Shown here in pieces: positions 16,098-24,353 of a stretch of DNA of 64,000 nucleotides (the stretch's first letter is position 1; each line of letters begins with the position of its first letter). Origin of the DNA: Actinocatenispora rupis (GTDB lineage: Bacteria > Actinomycetota > Actinomycetes > Mycobacteriales > Micromonosporaceae); assembly GCF_016861975.1 (NCBI RefSeq), contig NZ_BOMB01000015.1, forward strand, positions 124,001 to 188,000. The letters run 5' to 3'. The translations under genes and the position numbers were made by a program. The notes beneath the pieces were generated by a model that saw only the letters and a list, made by a program, of their open reading frames with translations, was not told where the DNA came from and ran no database searches.

Positions 16098-17131
16098 TGG
16101 ACCTTGCCCGTCAGCGCCAGCGACACGACCCGGTCGAGCACGTCGCCGAGCGAGTACCCGGCGGCGGCCATCATGCGCGGGTACCGGCTGTACGAGGTGA
16201 GGCCCGGCAAGGTGTTGACCTCGTTGAGGATCACGGTCCCCTCGTCGGTCAGGAACAGGTCGACCCGGGACAGTCCGCGGCACCCGAGCGCCCGGTACAC
16301 GGCCTTCGCGGTGTCCTGCACCAGCGCGCGCGACTCCGCCGGGATGTCGGCGGGTACGACGGGCGTCGAGTTCTCCGAACCGGTCTCGGGCGCGCTCTCC
16401 TGGTGGATCCGGAAGAACCCGTGCGTGAGCGCGATCCGGTCGACCTCGCCGGCGATCAGCTCCGCCTCGTTGCCGAGGATCGCGCAGCCGACCTCGCTGC
16501 CGGCCACCGCCTCCTCGACCAACACCTTCGAGTCGTACCGTCGCGCGGTCTCCACCGCGTCCCGGAGTTCGGTGGGCCGGGTCACCTTGCTGACGCCGAA
16601 GGACGAGCCGGATCGGGCCGGCTTCACGAAAACGGGGTAGCTGAGCCGATCCGGGTCGACGGTGTCGGTCGCGGTCACGACCCGGAAGTTCGGCGTGGCG
16701 ATCCCCGCGGCCCGCACCACCGTGTACGTCAGCGCCTTGTCCATGGCCAGCGCAGAACTCTGCACGTCGCACCCCACGTACGGGATGCCGGAGAGTTCGA
16801 GGAGGCCCTGCGTCGCGCCGTCCTCGCCGAACCTGCCGTGCAGCACGGGAAGCACGAGATCCAGGCCGATCGCCTCGTACCGGCCGCGGTCGAGCACGAG
16901 CAGCCCGCGCACGCTGCGGTCCGGCGACAGCAGCACCGAACGCGAGCCGGTGTCCCAGTCGCCGTCGGGGCCGTCGCAGAGCTTCCACGCGCCGGAGCGC
17001 GTGATCCCGATCCAGTACGGCTCGTAGCGGTCGGGATCGAGGCTGCGCGCGACCTCCCGCGCGGACTTGACCGAGACCGGGTGCTCCTCGGACGTGCCAC
17101 CGAACAGGATTCCGACCTTCAGCTTATCCAT
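16094..17131 (-). CDS. vanA: VanA-type D-alanine--D-lactate ligase
   Basis: ATP-grasp ligase joining D-Ala and D-lactate. The 345-residue protein aligns from end to end with VanA by motif: LFGGTSEEHPVSVKSA at the N-terminus, KPARSGSSFGV for ATP binding, and the omega-loop segment FFRIHQE, where His243 corresponds to the VanA His244 linked to lactate preference. NEVNTLPG provides the magnesium ligands. It overlaps vanH upstream by 8 nt and vanX downstream by 4 nt. Confidence 0.97.
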   Translation of the reverse strand: MDKLKVGILFGGTSEEHPVSVKSAREVARSLDPDRYEPYWIGITRSGAWKLCDGPDGDWDTGSRSVLLSPDRSVRGLLVLDRGRYEAIGLDLVLPVLHGRFGEDGATQGLLELSGIPYVGCDVQSSALAMDKALTYTVVRAAGIATPNFRVVTATDTVDPDRLSYPVFVKPARSGSSFGVSKVTRPTELRDAVETARRYDSKVLVEEAVAGSEVGCAILGNEAELIAGEVDRIALTHGFFRIHQESAPETGSENSTPVVPADIPAESRALVQDTAKAVYRALGCRGLSRVDLFLTDEGTVILNEVNTLPGLTSYSRYPRMMAAAGYSLGDVLDRVVSLALTGKVQ

Positions 17132-18164
17132 GCTGTTCCCCGCTCTCGAAGTGCAGACAGTTGGTGAGACTGTTGGCGACGGTGTCGCTCAGGGCGTGGT
17201 CCGTGTAGTAGGCGGTGTGCGGGCTGATGAGCACGTTCGGCAGCCTGTGCAGGCGCAGCAACGGTTCGCTGTCGATCGGCGTGCTCCGGCGGTCGGCGTA
17301 GAAGATGCCCTCCTCGCCCTCGATGACATCCAGCGCCGCGCCGCCCAGGCGCCCGCTCTCCAGCGCGTCGACGAGCGCGGCGGTGTCGAGCAACGACCCG
17401 CGGCCGGTGTTGACGACGAGCGCGCCGTCCCGCATCGCGGCGATCCGCCGCCGGTCGAGCAGGTGGTACGTGTCCGCGGTGAGCGGCGTGTGCAGCGTGA
17501 CGATGTCGCTGCGGCGTACCAGATCGTCGAGCGGCACGTACTCGGCGGCCGCGCGCGGGTGGTTGTCGGCGGCCAGCACCCGGCAGCCGAAACCGCGGAG
17601 CCGGTCGACGACCGCCGTACCGATGCGCCCGGTGCCGACGACGCCGACGGTCAGGTCGCGCAGCTCCCGCCCGCGTACGTCACCGAGCCGGTAGTCGTGC
17701 ACGTCCGCCCGGCGGATGGTGGCCTTCGCGTGGCGTACCGCCATCAGCATGAGCATCAGGGTGTAGTCGGCGACGCTGTCCGGCGAGTAGGCGACGTTGC
17801 CGACGGCCAGCCCCACGCTCTCCGCGTACGACATGTCGATGTGGTCGTACCCGATGCTCCGGGTGGACACGTACTCGACGCCGGCGCGGCTCAGCGCGAG
17901 CAGCGCGGAGTTCGGGACGGCGGTCTTGTGGCCGACGCTGACGCACCGGTTGCCCAGCGCCAGGTCCACGTTGTCCCGGGACACCGCCGCCGCGGTGATG
18001 GTCAGCCGTACCCCGAAGCGCGGTGCCATCTCGCGGAACAGCGCGGCCTCGTCCGGGCCGCAGCCGTAGATCGTGATGCCCGTCGCCGGGATGGTCGCGG
18101 CGGACGACGACGCCAGCGATCGGGTGCGGCGGACCGCGGTCGGTGCTGGTTCGCTGAAGGTCAT
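17124..18164 (-). CDS. vanH: VanH D-lactate dehydrogenase
   Basis: NAD(P)H-dependent reductase of pyruvate to D-lactate, the substrate of VanA. The 346-residue protein carries the D-isomer 2-hydroxyacid dehydrogenase motifs: STRSIGYDHID near 120, VGVVGTGRIG near 178, NTGRG with the catalytic Arg near 263, the EGEEG segment and SPHTAYYT with the catalytic His. An N-terminal extension of about 28 residues precedes the homologous start. ATG 18164 is kept because the promoter block shared with vanY reaches it. First gene of the operon. Confidence 0.96.
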   Translation of the reverse strand: MTFSEPAPTAVRRTRSLASSSAATIPATGITIYGCGPDEAALFREMAPRFGVRLTITAAAVSRDNVDLALGNRCVSVGHKTAVPNSALLALSRAGVEYVSTRSIGYDHIDMSYAESVGLAVGNVAYSPDSVADYTLMLMLMAVRHAKATIRRADVHDYRLGDVRGRELRDLTVGVVGTGRIGTAVVDRLRGFGCRVLAADNHPRAAAEYVPLDDLVRRSDIVTLHTPLTADTYHLLDRRRIAAMRDGALVVNTGRGSLLDTAALVDALESGRLGGAALDVIEGEEGIFYADRRSTPIDSEPLLRLHRLPNVLISPHTAYYTDHALSDTVANSLTNCLHFESGEQHG

Positions 18165-18198
18165 GCCGCCCAGTCAACGGGGCGGCGTGTTGCCGGCG

Positions 18199-18230
18199 CG
18201 TATCCGGATTTCGATACGCCGACGATATGT
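18199..18230. promoter_or_regulatory. VanR box upstream of vanH
   Basis: CGTATC (18199-18204) and GCCGACGATATGT (18218-18230) with the same 19-nt offset as at 12545. In this copy CGTATC and GATACG also form an inverted repeat. The homology with the vanY promoter continues towards the start (CATGCCGCC on the plus strand in both). Confidence 0.75.
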
Positions 18231-18236
18231 ACCCGG

Positions 18237-19271
18237 TCAGCCGAGGCCGGTGTCCGGCGGCCGGGGCCACACCCGCTGCACGCCGGCGAGCGCGACGTCC
18301 ACGTCCTGCCGGCTCGGTACGGCGAGGTCACGGCCGTTGTCGAACTGGTACAGCAGGGCGAAGTCGTCCGCGCCGAACTCCCGCGCCAGGTCCTCCCAGT
18401 GCGTGGCGAGCAGCCCGACCGCGAGCGCCGTGGCGAGCGACGACAGGCCGCAGCACAGGACGACCGTCGCGCCCGCCGGGCCGAACCCGCTCACCTTCTG
18501 GAGTACGAAGTAGTCGTAGTCGGGGCCCGGGATGTCCTCCGCGGTGCCCAGGTGCTGCTCGAACGTCTGCTCGGTGCCGTCCTGCCGGTAGCCGAGCACG
18601 GAGATGCCGCGGACCTCCGTGCCCTTCTCGGTCCGCGCCACGAACCGGAACCGGGTGCGCTCGCCCAGGTGCGTCAGCGCGTAGTGCACCGCCGCGTTGT
18701 AGAAGGGCCCGCCGACCAGCACGTACGTCCCCGGGGTCGCCAGCGCGCGCCGGATCCGCTCGGCGACCTCGCCGTTCCCCGACAGGTCCGGGACCGTGTA
18801 CTCCCGCGCGCTGACCGGCCCGCCGTCCATGCTCTCCACGTACTGCGGGCTGTACGCGATGGAGCAGTCGAGCGGGTCGTACCCGGTGTCGACGAGGCCG
18901 AGCTGGTTGAGCAGCGCGCGCAGCAGCCGGGCGGCCGGCCGGGTCTGGATCGCCTCCGCCAGCCGCAGCGCCGACACGTACTCGCTCTGGTTCATGACCG
19001 GCCCGTAGAACCCGGTACTCCGCGAGCGCACGCCCAACGTGCCGCCCGGTACGACGTAGATGCTGGAGACGAGGATGACGACCGCGCGCGGGGTGCGCCC
19101 GCCGAACAGCAGGCGGCGCAGCGGCCGGGAGCGGCGGGTGAGGACGATGCGGAGGTAGCCGACCCCGAAGGTCGTCAGTACCACGATGAACAGCAGGTTC
19201 GACAGAAATCCCAGGAGCGTCTGCCCGGCGGCGGTCTGCCAGAACACCAGCACCTCCCCGTGAACCGGCAT
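18237..19271 (-). CDS. Membrane-anchored protein of unknown function
   Basis: About 344 residues: one N-terminal membrane helix (LLGFLSNLLFIVVLTTFGVGYL, about 19-40) and a second weak segment (AVVILVSSIYVV), then a soluble domain with a Rossmann-like stretch TYVLVGGPFYNAAVHYAL and a hydrophobic Cys pair VVLCCGLSSLATALAVGLLA. I do not recognise a family. A GTG at 19247 preceded by GGGGAGG is a good alternative start. It ends 6 nt from the vanH VanR box and reads in the same direction as vanH. Confidence 0.7.
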   Translation of the reverse strand: MPVHGEVLVFWQTAAGQTLLGFLSNLLFIVVLTTFGVGYLRIVLTRRSRPLRRLLFGGRTPRAVVILVSSIYVVPGGTLGVRSRSTGFYGPVMNQSEYVSALRLAEAIQTRPAARLLRALLNQLGLVDTGYDPLDCSIAYSPQYVESMDGGPVSAREYTVPDLSGNGEVAERIRRALATPGTYVLVGGPFYNAAVHYALTHLGERTRFRFVARTEKGTEVRGISVLGYRQDGTEQTFEQHLGTAEDIPGPDYDYFVLQKVSGFGPAGATVVLCCGLSSLATALAVGLLATHWEDLAREFGADDFALLYQFDNGRDLAVPSRQDVDVALAGVQRVWPRPPDTGLG

Positions 19272-19343
19272 CAAGCGTAAAAGCCGGCAGCAACGGTCCG
19301 AGCCGCCCGGAAGATCACGAACGGACAACTCCTCCGCCGTCCC

Positions 19344-19356
19344 GTCCACTGTGGAC
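19344..19356. repeat. GTCCACTGTGGAC palindrome, copy 5
   Basis: Exact copy between two divergent genes; the only exact copy not associated with a stop codon. Confidence 0.8.
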
Positions 19357-19421
19357 CGTGCACCTCGGCGCCCACCCGCGCTCCGGGGTGGGCGGATACT
19401 GGTCCGGTGGAAGGGGGTCGC

Positions 19422-19664
19422 GTGGGCGACGGACAGGAGTGGGTCGCGGTCGTGGTCGACGACGAGGGCGGGTACAAGTTCCTCGGCTCGGCGGACCGCA
19501 GGGCGGCCGGCGGCAAGGACTTCACCCGGCACCGCGGTCGTGCCGCGCGCTTCGACAGCGAGGTGGCCGCGCTCGCCGCCGCGCAGGACCTGCGCCGGGA
19601 GTACGAGGGGCGCGCCGGGTACCGCGGGTGGATCACCCGCGTCGAGGCCCGGCCCGTCGACTGA
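19422..19664 (+). CDS. Small hypothetical protein
   Basis: An 80-residue soluble protein (VGDGQEWVAVVVDDEGGYKFLGSADRR...) with a likely beta-beta-alpha fold, similar in feel to DUF1508/YegP-like domains but not assignable. The GTG at 19422 has AAGGGGG upstream; a GTG at 19407 is also possible. High GC at third positions supports coding. Confidence 0.6.
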   Translation: MGDGQEWVAVVVDDEGGYKFLGSADRRAAGGKDFTRHRGRAARFDSEVAALAAAQDLRREYEGRAGYRGWITRVEARPVD

Positions 19665-19755
19665 CCGGACGGGGCTGGACCGACGGGCCGGCGCCTGGTG
19701 TGCTCGTGGGCGCGGCGCCGCGGCGGCGCCGACCGTACGGACCGGAGGTGCAGGG

Positions 19756-20532
19756 TTGGTCGACCTGACGGAACTGCTGGCGGACCTCGCCGACGAGGCG
19801 CGGGACCTCGACCTCCTCGTTGCCGACCTGCCGGCCGCGCGGTGGTCCACGCCGACACCCGCGCCGGGCTGGAGCATCGCGTACCAGATCGCGCACCTGG
19901 CATGGACCGACGAGACGGCACGGCGCGCGGTCGAGGACCCGGACGGGCTGCGCGCGCAGCTCGCCGGCGTGGACGTCACCGCCTGGGTCGAGGCCGGTGC
20001 GGCGCGCGGCGCGTCCGTCGACCCGGCCGTACTGCTGGCGCGGTGGCGGGCCGGGCGGACCCGGCTCGCGGCGGTCCTCGCGACCGTGCCGCCCGGCGTA
20101 CGACTGCCCTGGGTGGGGACGGACATGGGCGCGGCGTCCATGGCCACCGGCCGGCTGATGGAGACGTGGGCGCACGGCCAGGACGTCGCCGACGCGCTCG
20201 GCCACACCCGTACGCCGACGTCGCGGCTCCGGCACGTCGCCCGCATCGGCGTCCGCGCCCGCGACCACGCGTTCGCCGCGCACGGCCTGCCCGTACCGGA
20301 GAGTGCGGTGCGGGTGGAACTGACCGCGCCCGACGGCGAACTCTGGACGTACGGGCCGCCGGACGCGGCGCAGCGGGTGGTCGGCCCGGCGCTCGACTGG
20401 TGCCTCGTCGCCACCCAGCGCCGGCACACGGACGACACGGCGCTGGTCGCCACCGGCGCCGACGCGACGGCGTGGCTGCGCGTCGCCCAGGCGTTCGCCG
20501 GCCCGCCCGGCGCCGGCCGCGCCCCCCGCTGA
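19756..20532 (+). CDS. TIGR03084-family DinB-like metal-binding protein
   Basis: A 258-residue actinobacterial protein with the mycothiol maleylpyruvate isomerase-like DinB four-helix bundle: TPAPGWSIAYQIAHLAWTDE near 35-55 supplies one metal histidine, and METWAHGQDVADALG near 135 supplies another. It then has the TIGR03084-type C-terminal domain. The reaction is unknown; mycothiol-dependent chemistry is inferred from the family. The start is TTG 19756, chosen because GGAGG lies 7 nt upstream and no ATG/GTG fits. Confidence 0.82.
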   Translation: MVDLTELLADLADEARDLDLLVADLPAARWSTPTPAPGWSIAYQIAHLAWTDETARRAVEDPDGLRAQLAGVDVTAWVEAGAARGASVDPAVLLARWRAGRTRLAAVLATVPPGVRLPWVGTDMGAASMATGRLMETWAHGQDVADALGHTRTPTSRLRHVARIGVRARDHAFAAHGLPVPESAVRVELTAPDGELWTYGPPDAAQRVVGPALDWCLVATQRRHTDDTALVATGADATAWLRVAQAFAGPPGAGRAPR

Positions 20533-20553
20533 CCCGCTGCCCCGGGGCGGGTC
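20531..20553. terminator. Hairpin between convergent genes
   Basis: GACCCGC pairs with GCGGGTC (arms 20531-20537 and 20547-20553) right after the TIGR03084 gene stop and before the convergent TIGR03086 gene stop. Confidence 0.55.
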
Positions 20554-20560
20554 CTTGGCG

Positions 20561-21145
20561 TTACGCGGAAGGCGTCCAGTCGGGGCGGCGGCCCAGGTAC
20601 CGGAGCAGCAGCGCGAGGTCGTCGTCGCCGGGCTGCGGGTCGAGGGCCGGGGCGTACGCACCGTAGGCGCGGAGCGGTTCGACGATGGCGCGGGCCACGG
20701 GCAGCAGCTCGCGCGCCAGGTCGGCGGTGAGCGGCGACGGGGCGCCACTGGCGACTGCCAGGTCCCACGCGTGCACGCCGGCGTCGAGCGCGCACGCCCC
20801 GACCCCGATCTCGGCCGGCAGCGCGTTCGGCGGTACGGGAACGGGCACGTCCTGCGCGTCCGCGGCGACGCCGGCCCACGCGTCGGCTGCCCGGGTCAGC
20901 GCCTCCTCGGCGAGCGTCGCGGGCGCGTCGTCGAGCGTGCCGCTGGGTGCGAACGGGTCGCCGTCCGGGCCGGGCCCGCCGGTGAGGAACATCGCGTACG
21001 CCAGCTGGTCGCCGGCGGCGTGCTGGAGTACCTGGGCGGCGGTCCACTGCGCGCAGGGCGTCGGACCGTCCCAGTCCCGTACGCCGGCGACCGCGGTGCG
21101 GAGGGCGTCGTGGGCCTGGGTGAGGGTCGGCCAGGTGGTCGTCAT
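20561..21145 (-). CDS. TIGR03086-family DinB-like metal-binding protein
   Basis: A 194-residue DinB-like protein: DGPTPCAQWTAAQVLQHAAGDQ (about 25-46) and ALDAGVHAWDLAVASG (about 115-130) contain the histidines that bind metal in the family. Possible mycothiol-dependent transferase; substrate unknown. ATG at 21145 is preceded by GAGGAG. Divergent from a TetR gene with shared operators, so probably TetR-controlled. Confidence 0.85.
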   Translation of the reverse strand: MTTTWPTLTQAHDALRTAVAGVRDWDGPTPCAQWTAAQVLQHAAGDQLAYAMFLTGGPGPDGDPFAPSGTLDDAPATLAEEALTRAADAWAGVAADAQDVPVPVPPNALPAEIGVGACALDAGVHAWDLAVASGAPSPLTADLARELLPVARAIVEPLRAYGAYAPALDPQPGDDDLALLLRYLGRRPDWTPSA

Positions 21146-21193
21146 GCGGTACTCCTCTGCGAACGGTCGGCTCCGCCGAGCCGGCCCCACTGG

Positions 21194-21243
21194 AACGGAA
21201 TGCCTTGTTCCGTTGACAGTATCAGAGCGGAACGGTCCGTTCC
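21194..21243. promoter_or_regulatory. Two TetR operators in a divergent promoter region
   Basis: AACGGAA-N7-TTCCGTT (21194-21214) and GGAACGGTCCGTTCC (21229-21243) share the AACGGAnC half-site. A TTGACA at 21213-21218 touches the first site. The arrangement points to autoregulation and control of the divergent DinB-like gene. Confidence 0.75.
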
Positions 21244-21260
21244 AGTGCTAGGGTGAGTTC

Positions 21261-21932
21261 ATGCCAGAAGAGAACGCCAGCGGCGCGGTGCCGGGATTGT
21301 CCGGGCGGCGCGGCCAGGCCCAGCGCAACGACGCCGTCATCCTCGACGCCGCCCGCGAGGTCTTCCTCGCCGACCCGCGCGCGCCCATCTCCGCCGTGGC
21401 CGCCCGTGCCGGCGTCGGCATCAGCGCGCTCTACCGCCGGCACGCCAGCAAGGAGGAACTGCTGCGCCGGCTCTGCCACGACGGGCTGCGCCGCTTCATC
21501 GCCGAGGCCGAGGCGGCCGCCGACGAGCCGACCGGGTGGGACGGGCTCGTCCGGTTCCTGACCCGGGTCGTCGACGCCGACGTCCACTCCCTCACCGTAC
21601 GGCTGGCCGGGACGTTCCCGCCCACCGCCGAGATGCGCCGGGATGCCGTTCGTTCCAACGAACTCGTCGCCGCCGTCGTCGACCGCGCCCGCGCCGACGG
21701 GCGGCTGCGCGACGACGTGGTCGTCCAGGACGTCGGCCTCCTGCTGGAGAGCTGCGCCGCGATCCGCCTCCCCGACCCCGACCGTACGAAGGAGCTGCGC
21801 CGGCGGTACCTGGGGATCCTGCTCGCCGGGCTGGCCGCGGCGGCCGATCCGCCGCTGCCCGGGCCGCCCCCGGCAGCGGGCGAACTGGCCTGGCGCTGGC
21901 GGTCCCGCGCCGCGGCCACCGACGACGCCTGA
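21261..21932 (+). CDS. TetR/AcrR-family repressor
   Basis: A 223-residue regulator: HTH region ILDAAREVFLADPRAPISAVAARAGVGISALYRRHASKEELL (about 27-68) and a C-terminal ligand domain. The N-terminal 20 residues are a flexible extension (GLSGRRGQAQRND). Its TGA precedes a 12-bp hairpin shared with the convergent PEBP gene. Likely target: the divergent DinB-like gene. Confidence 0.92.
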   Translation: MPEENASGAVPGLSGRRGQAQRNDAVILDAAREVFLADPRAPISAVAARAGVGISALYRRHASKEELLRRLCHDGLRRFIAEAEAAADEPTGWDGLVRFLTRVVDADVHSLTVRLAGTFPPTAEMRRDAVRSNELVAAVVDRARADGRLRDDVVVQDVGLLLESCAAIRLPDPDRTKELRRRYLGILLAGLAAAADPPLPGPPPAAGELAWRWRSRAAATDDA

Positions 21933-21947
21933 CCCGACGCCGCCGGC

Positions 21948-21982
21948 GACCGTCCACAGTGCACGGTCGCCTGTGGACGGTC
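21948..21982. terminator. Bidirectional hairpin containing split GTCCAC palindrome
   Basis: GACCGTCCACAG (21948-21959) and CTGTGGACGGTC (21971-21982) make a perfect 12-bp stem with an 11-nt loop between convergent stops. The arms contain the recurring GTCCAC/GTGGAC element opened by an insertion. Confidence 0.75.
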
Positions 21983-22538
21983 AGGGACGCTCGTAGAAGC
22001 CGTCGAGGCGGGCGCGGGCGGTGACGTCACCGACGGCGGCCAGTACGGTGCGGGGCTTGGCATCGGTGACCGTGTCGGCGAGCGGCGTGCCGAGGGCGAA
22101 CAGCTCGAAGACGTACCGGTGGGGGCCGTGCCCCTTGATCGGCCCGGGCCCGCGGTAGCCGCGACCGAGCGCCGACCGCAGGACGCGTACGCCGTCGGCG
22201 GGGTGCTCGGCGTCGAGCGCGCCCTGCGGGATCCCGGTGAGCGACGCGTCGAGCAGCGCGAGGGCGTGCACGATCGGCGTCGCGGTCGGCGCGTCCGGGT
22301 CCTCCACGACGAGCAGCAACGCCGCCGTGCCGGCCGGTACGCCGGACCAGGCGAGCGCGGGGGACAGGTCGCTGCCGCCGATCCGCTTCCCCGCGTGCAC
22401 GGTGGGGATCGACGTCTCGTGCCCGAAGTCGGTGCTGGTGAGGGTGACCGTCTCCGGGCCGGCCAGGTTCGCCTGGTTCCAGGCCAGACCCTCCTGCCCG
22501 GCGCGGCGGTTCTTGAGTAACTTGCCGAGGACTGCCAT
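21981..22538 (-). CDS. YbhB/YbcL-like PEBP-family protein
   Basis: A 185-residue phosphatidylethanolamine-binding/Raf-kinase-inhibitor-like protein. Motifs include LSPALAWSGVPAGTAALLLVVEDPDAP (about 58-84) and the GHGPHRYVFELFAL block (about 137-149), both diagnostic. Bacterial members have no settled function. ATG 22538 has AGGAG upstream. No signal peptide, so cytoplasmic. The following esterase gene lies 11 nt upstream on the same strand, suggesting co-transcription. Confidence 0.9.
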   Translation of the reverse strand: MAVLGKLLKNRRAGQEGLAWNQANLAGPETVTLTSTDFGHETSIPTVHAGKRIGGSDLSPALAWSGVPAGTAALLLVVEDPDAPTATPIVHALALLDASLTGIPQGALDAEHPADGVRVLRSALGRGYRGPGPIKGHGPHRYVFELFALGTPLADTVTDAKPRTVLAAVGDVTARARLDGFYERP

Positions 22539-22549
22539 CGGTACTCCTG

Positions 22550-23416
22550 TCAGGGTCGGAGCCTGCGGGTGCCCGCGGGCGTGAGCAGTGGCCCGGCGAA
22601 GCGGCAGATCTCCTCGGCCGCGTCGAACTCCCGGCAGACCGGTTCGGACCAGCCGGGGGTGGGCGGGGTGCCGGGCCAGGTGTGGCCGCCGCCGAGCACG
22701 GTCCAGGCGGCGACCCGGGTGCCGCCGTACCCACCGGACACGGTGGTACGACGGGATTCCGCGGTCTCGACGGTGTCGCCGGGGCCGGGCGGGCAGCGGT
22801 CGATGGCGCGCCAGCGGTCGGCGGTCGCGCCCAGCGAGAGGGTGCGGCCGCGCAGCTCGCCGTGCGGGCCGCGGTGCCGGGACCAGCCGCCCTCGATCGG
22901 CGAGACGCGGTCGGCGGTGCCGTGGATCAGCAGCGCCGACACCGCACACTCCGGCGTACGGTCGGCGAGCGCGGCGGGCAGCCCGCCGGCGACCGCGGCC
23001 AGTACGGCGACGTGGTCGGACGCCTCCAGCGCGAACCGGTGCGCGAGGAACGCGCCGTTGGAGATGCCGGCGACGACCACGCGGTCGGTGACCGTGCCGT
23101 ACCGCGTGGCGGACCAGTCGACGAGCGCCCGGAGGAACGCGACGTCGTCGACACCCGCCTCGTCCGCCGCGGTCACGCCGCGCCCGTCCGCCCAACATCC
23201 TTGGTACCCGTCGGGGTAGGCGGCGGCCCAGCCGAGCCGGTCGGCCTGCGCGTCGAACGTGGTCGTCTGCCGCATCACCGCACCGGTCGCGTCGGGGTGG
23301 TTCCCGTGCAGTACAAGGAGAAGCGGCGTTCCGTCGCCCACCGCGTCGGGCAGCCGCACGGTGGCGTGGCGCGCGCGCCCGCCGACGCCGAGGTCGGCGC
23401 TGACCACTTCGCCCAT
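22550..23416 (-). CDS. PHB-depolymerase-like / feruloyl-esterase-type alpha/beta hydrolase
   Basis: About 288 residues of the LpqC/PHB depolymerase group: LLLVLHGNHPDATG (oxyanion HG), nucleophile serine in VVVAGISNGAFLAHRFA (GxSxG), LIHGTADRVSP with the acid region, and GGGHTWPG with the catalytic His. No signal peptide is seen, so it may act inside the cell on small esters. ATG 23416 is used rather than an ATG 30 nt upstream. Divergent from a MarR gene. Confidence 0.88.
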   Translation of the reverse strand: MGEVVSADLGVGGRARHATVRLPDAVGDGTPLLLVLHGNHPDATGAVMRQTTTFDAQADRLGWAAAYPDGYQGCWADGRGVTAADEAGVDDVAFLRALVDWSATRYGTVTDRVVVAGISNGAFLAHRFALEASDHVAVLAAVAGGLPAALADRTPECAVSALLIHGTADRVSPIEGGWSRHRGPHGELRGRTLSLGATADRWRAIDRCPPGPGDTVETAESRRTTVSGGYGGTRVAAWTVLGGGHTWPGTPPTPGWSEPVCREFDAAEEICRFAGPLLTPAGTRRLRP

Positions 23417-23444
23417 CCGTACCCCCGGGGTGATCCCGCAAATC

Positions 23445-23468
23445 AACTGCGCAGTTTCCCTGTATTAT
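23445..23468. promoter_or_regulatory. MarR-type palindrome and leaderless -10
   Basis: AACTGCGCAGTT (23445-23456) is a perfect 12-bp palindrome in the divergent gap. TATTAT (23463-23468) lies 7 nt before the GTG of the MarR gene, suggesting a leaderless message. Binding by the adjacent MarR protein is inferred. Confidence 0.65.
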
Positions 23469-23475
23469 ATCGGTC

Positions 23476-23904
23476 GTGGTGGAACGGGATCCGGCGGCGA
23501 TCGCCGACGAACTCCAGGTGGTCGTCGGCGCGCTCGTGCGCCGCATGCGCGCGGTGTCGCCGGCCAGCGCCGTCAACCTGTCCCAGGTGTCGATCCTCAA
23601 GCGGCTCGACCGCGAGGGCCCGCACAGCGTCGCCGACCTGGCCCGGCACGACCAGCTCACCCACCAGTCGATCACCGTCTCGGTCGCCGGCCTGGTCCAA
23701 CGCCGGCTCGTGCGGCGTACCCCCGACCCGCACGACGGGCGCCGCAAGCTGCTCGCCATCACCGCCGCCGGCCGCCGGCTGCTCGCCGAGCGCCGCCTCG
23801 CCGGCCACGAGATCCTCAGCGACGCCCTCGCCACCCGGCTCAACCCCACCGAACGCGGCCAGGTCTCCCGCGCCCTCACCCTCCTCCGCCGCCTCCTCGA
23901 CTGA
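23476..23904 (+). CDS. MarR-family transcriptional regulator
   Basis: A 142-residue winged-helix regulator: NLSQVSILKRLDREGPHSVADLARHDQLTHQSITVSVAGLVQRRLVRRTPDPHDGRRKLLAITAAGR contains the recognition helix and the beta-wing (DPHDGRR) typical of MarR. GTG 23476, or the next GTG at 23479, is the start. Likely controls itself and the divergent hydrolase-PEBP pair. Confidence 0.92.
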   Translation: MVERDPAAIADELQVVVGALVRRMRAVSPASAVNLSQVSILKRLDREGPHSVADLARHDQLTHQSITVSVAGLVQRRLVRRTPDPHDGRRKLLAITAAGRRLLAERRLAGHEILSDALATRLNPTERGQVSRALTLLRRLLD

Positions 23905-24017
23905 CGCCACCCGGTGCCGACGAAACCGACGGCTCTGCTGCGGGAGCTGGACGACCGCGAGTGGTCGGAGTGGCCGCGGGACTTCGACCGGGCCGCGACG
24001 GCCGCCCGCTTCGACCG

Positions 24018-24290
24018 CTACTTCGGTTGCTGCTTCTGGGTTTCCGGCCGCGCGAGGGCCGCGACGGTCCTGGCGGTGACGGCGGTGTCGAGGGTGGGCT
24101 GGAGTACGGGGGCGAAGGCGGGACTGTGGTTCACCGGTACGTCGCGGGCGAGCGTGCCGGCGCACTCGGCCCTGGCGTGGAGCGCGGGGTCGGTGCCGCC
24201 GACGCCCCCAGTACGTGAAGCAGGCGACCATTCGACCGTACCCGTCCAAGTCGGGCGGCAGCCCGTGTTTCGCCTGGTAGGGCCGCTGCG
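24018..24290 (-). pseudogene. Remnant of an M20-type amidohydrolase (C-terminal fragment)
   Basis: On the minus strand, 24018-24209 encodes a 63-residue stretch (GGTDPALHARAECAG, then DVPVNHSPAFAPVLQPTLDT) that resembles the C-terminus of M20 amidohydrolases, where a GGTDP and NHSPxFAP pattern is common. Just upstream, a different frame encodes MVACFTYWG, so the reading frame breaks near 24210, and no N-terminal catalytic domain is present. The plus strand of 23905-24353 holds no convincing gene either. Assignment is by motif memory only. Confidence 0.45.
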
Positions 24291-24353
24291 GTGGGGGCGG
24301 GGCGGCGCGCCGGGTAGCGTGCCCGGTGGCGTACGAGTGGACCGGGGGCGGCG

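Noticed and set aside
11990-18164. Glycopeptide biosynthetic cluster around the van genes
   Set aside because: No NRPS, P450 cross-linking, halogenase or glycosyltransferase genes of such pathways are nearby; the single P450 at 57.5 kb is unrelated. This is a resistance locus only.
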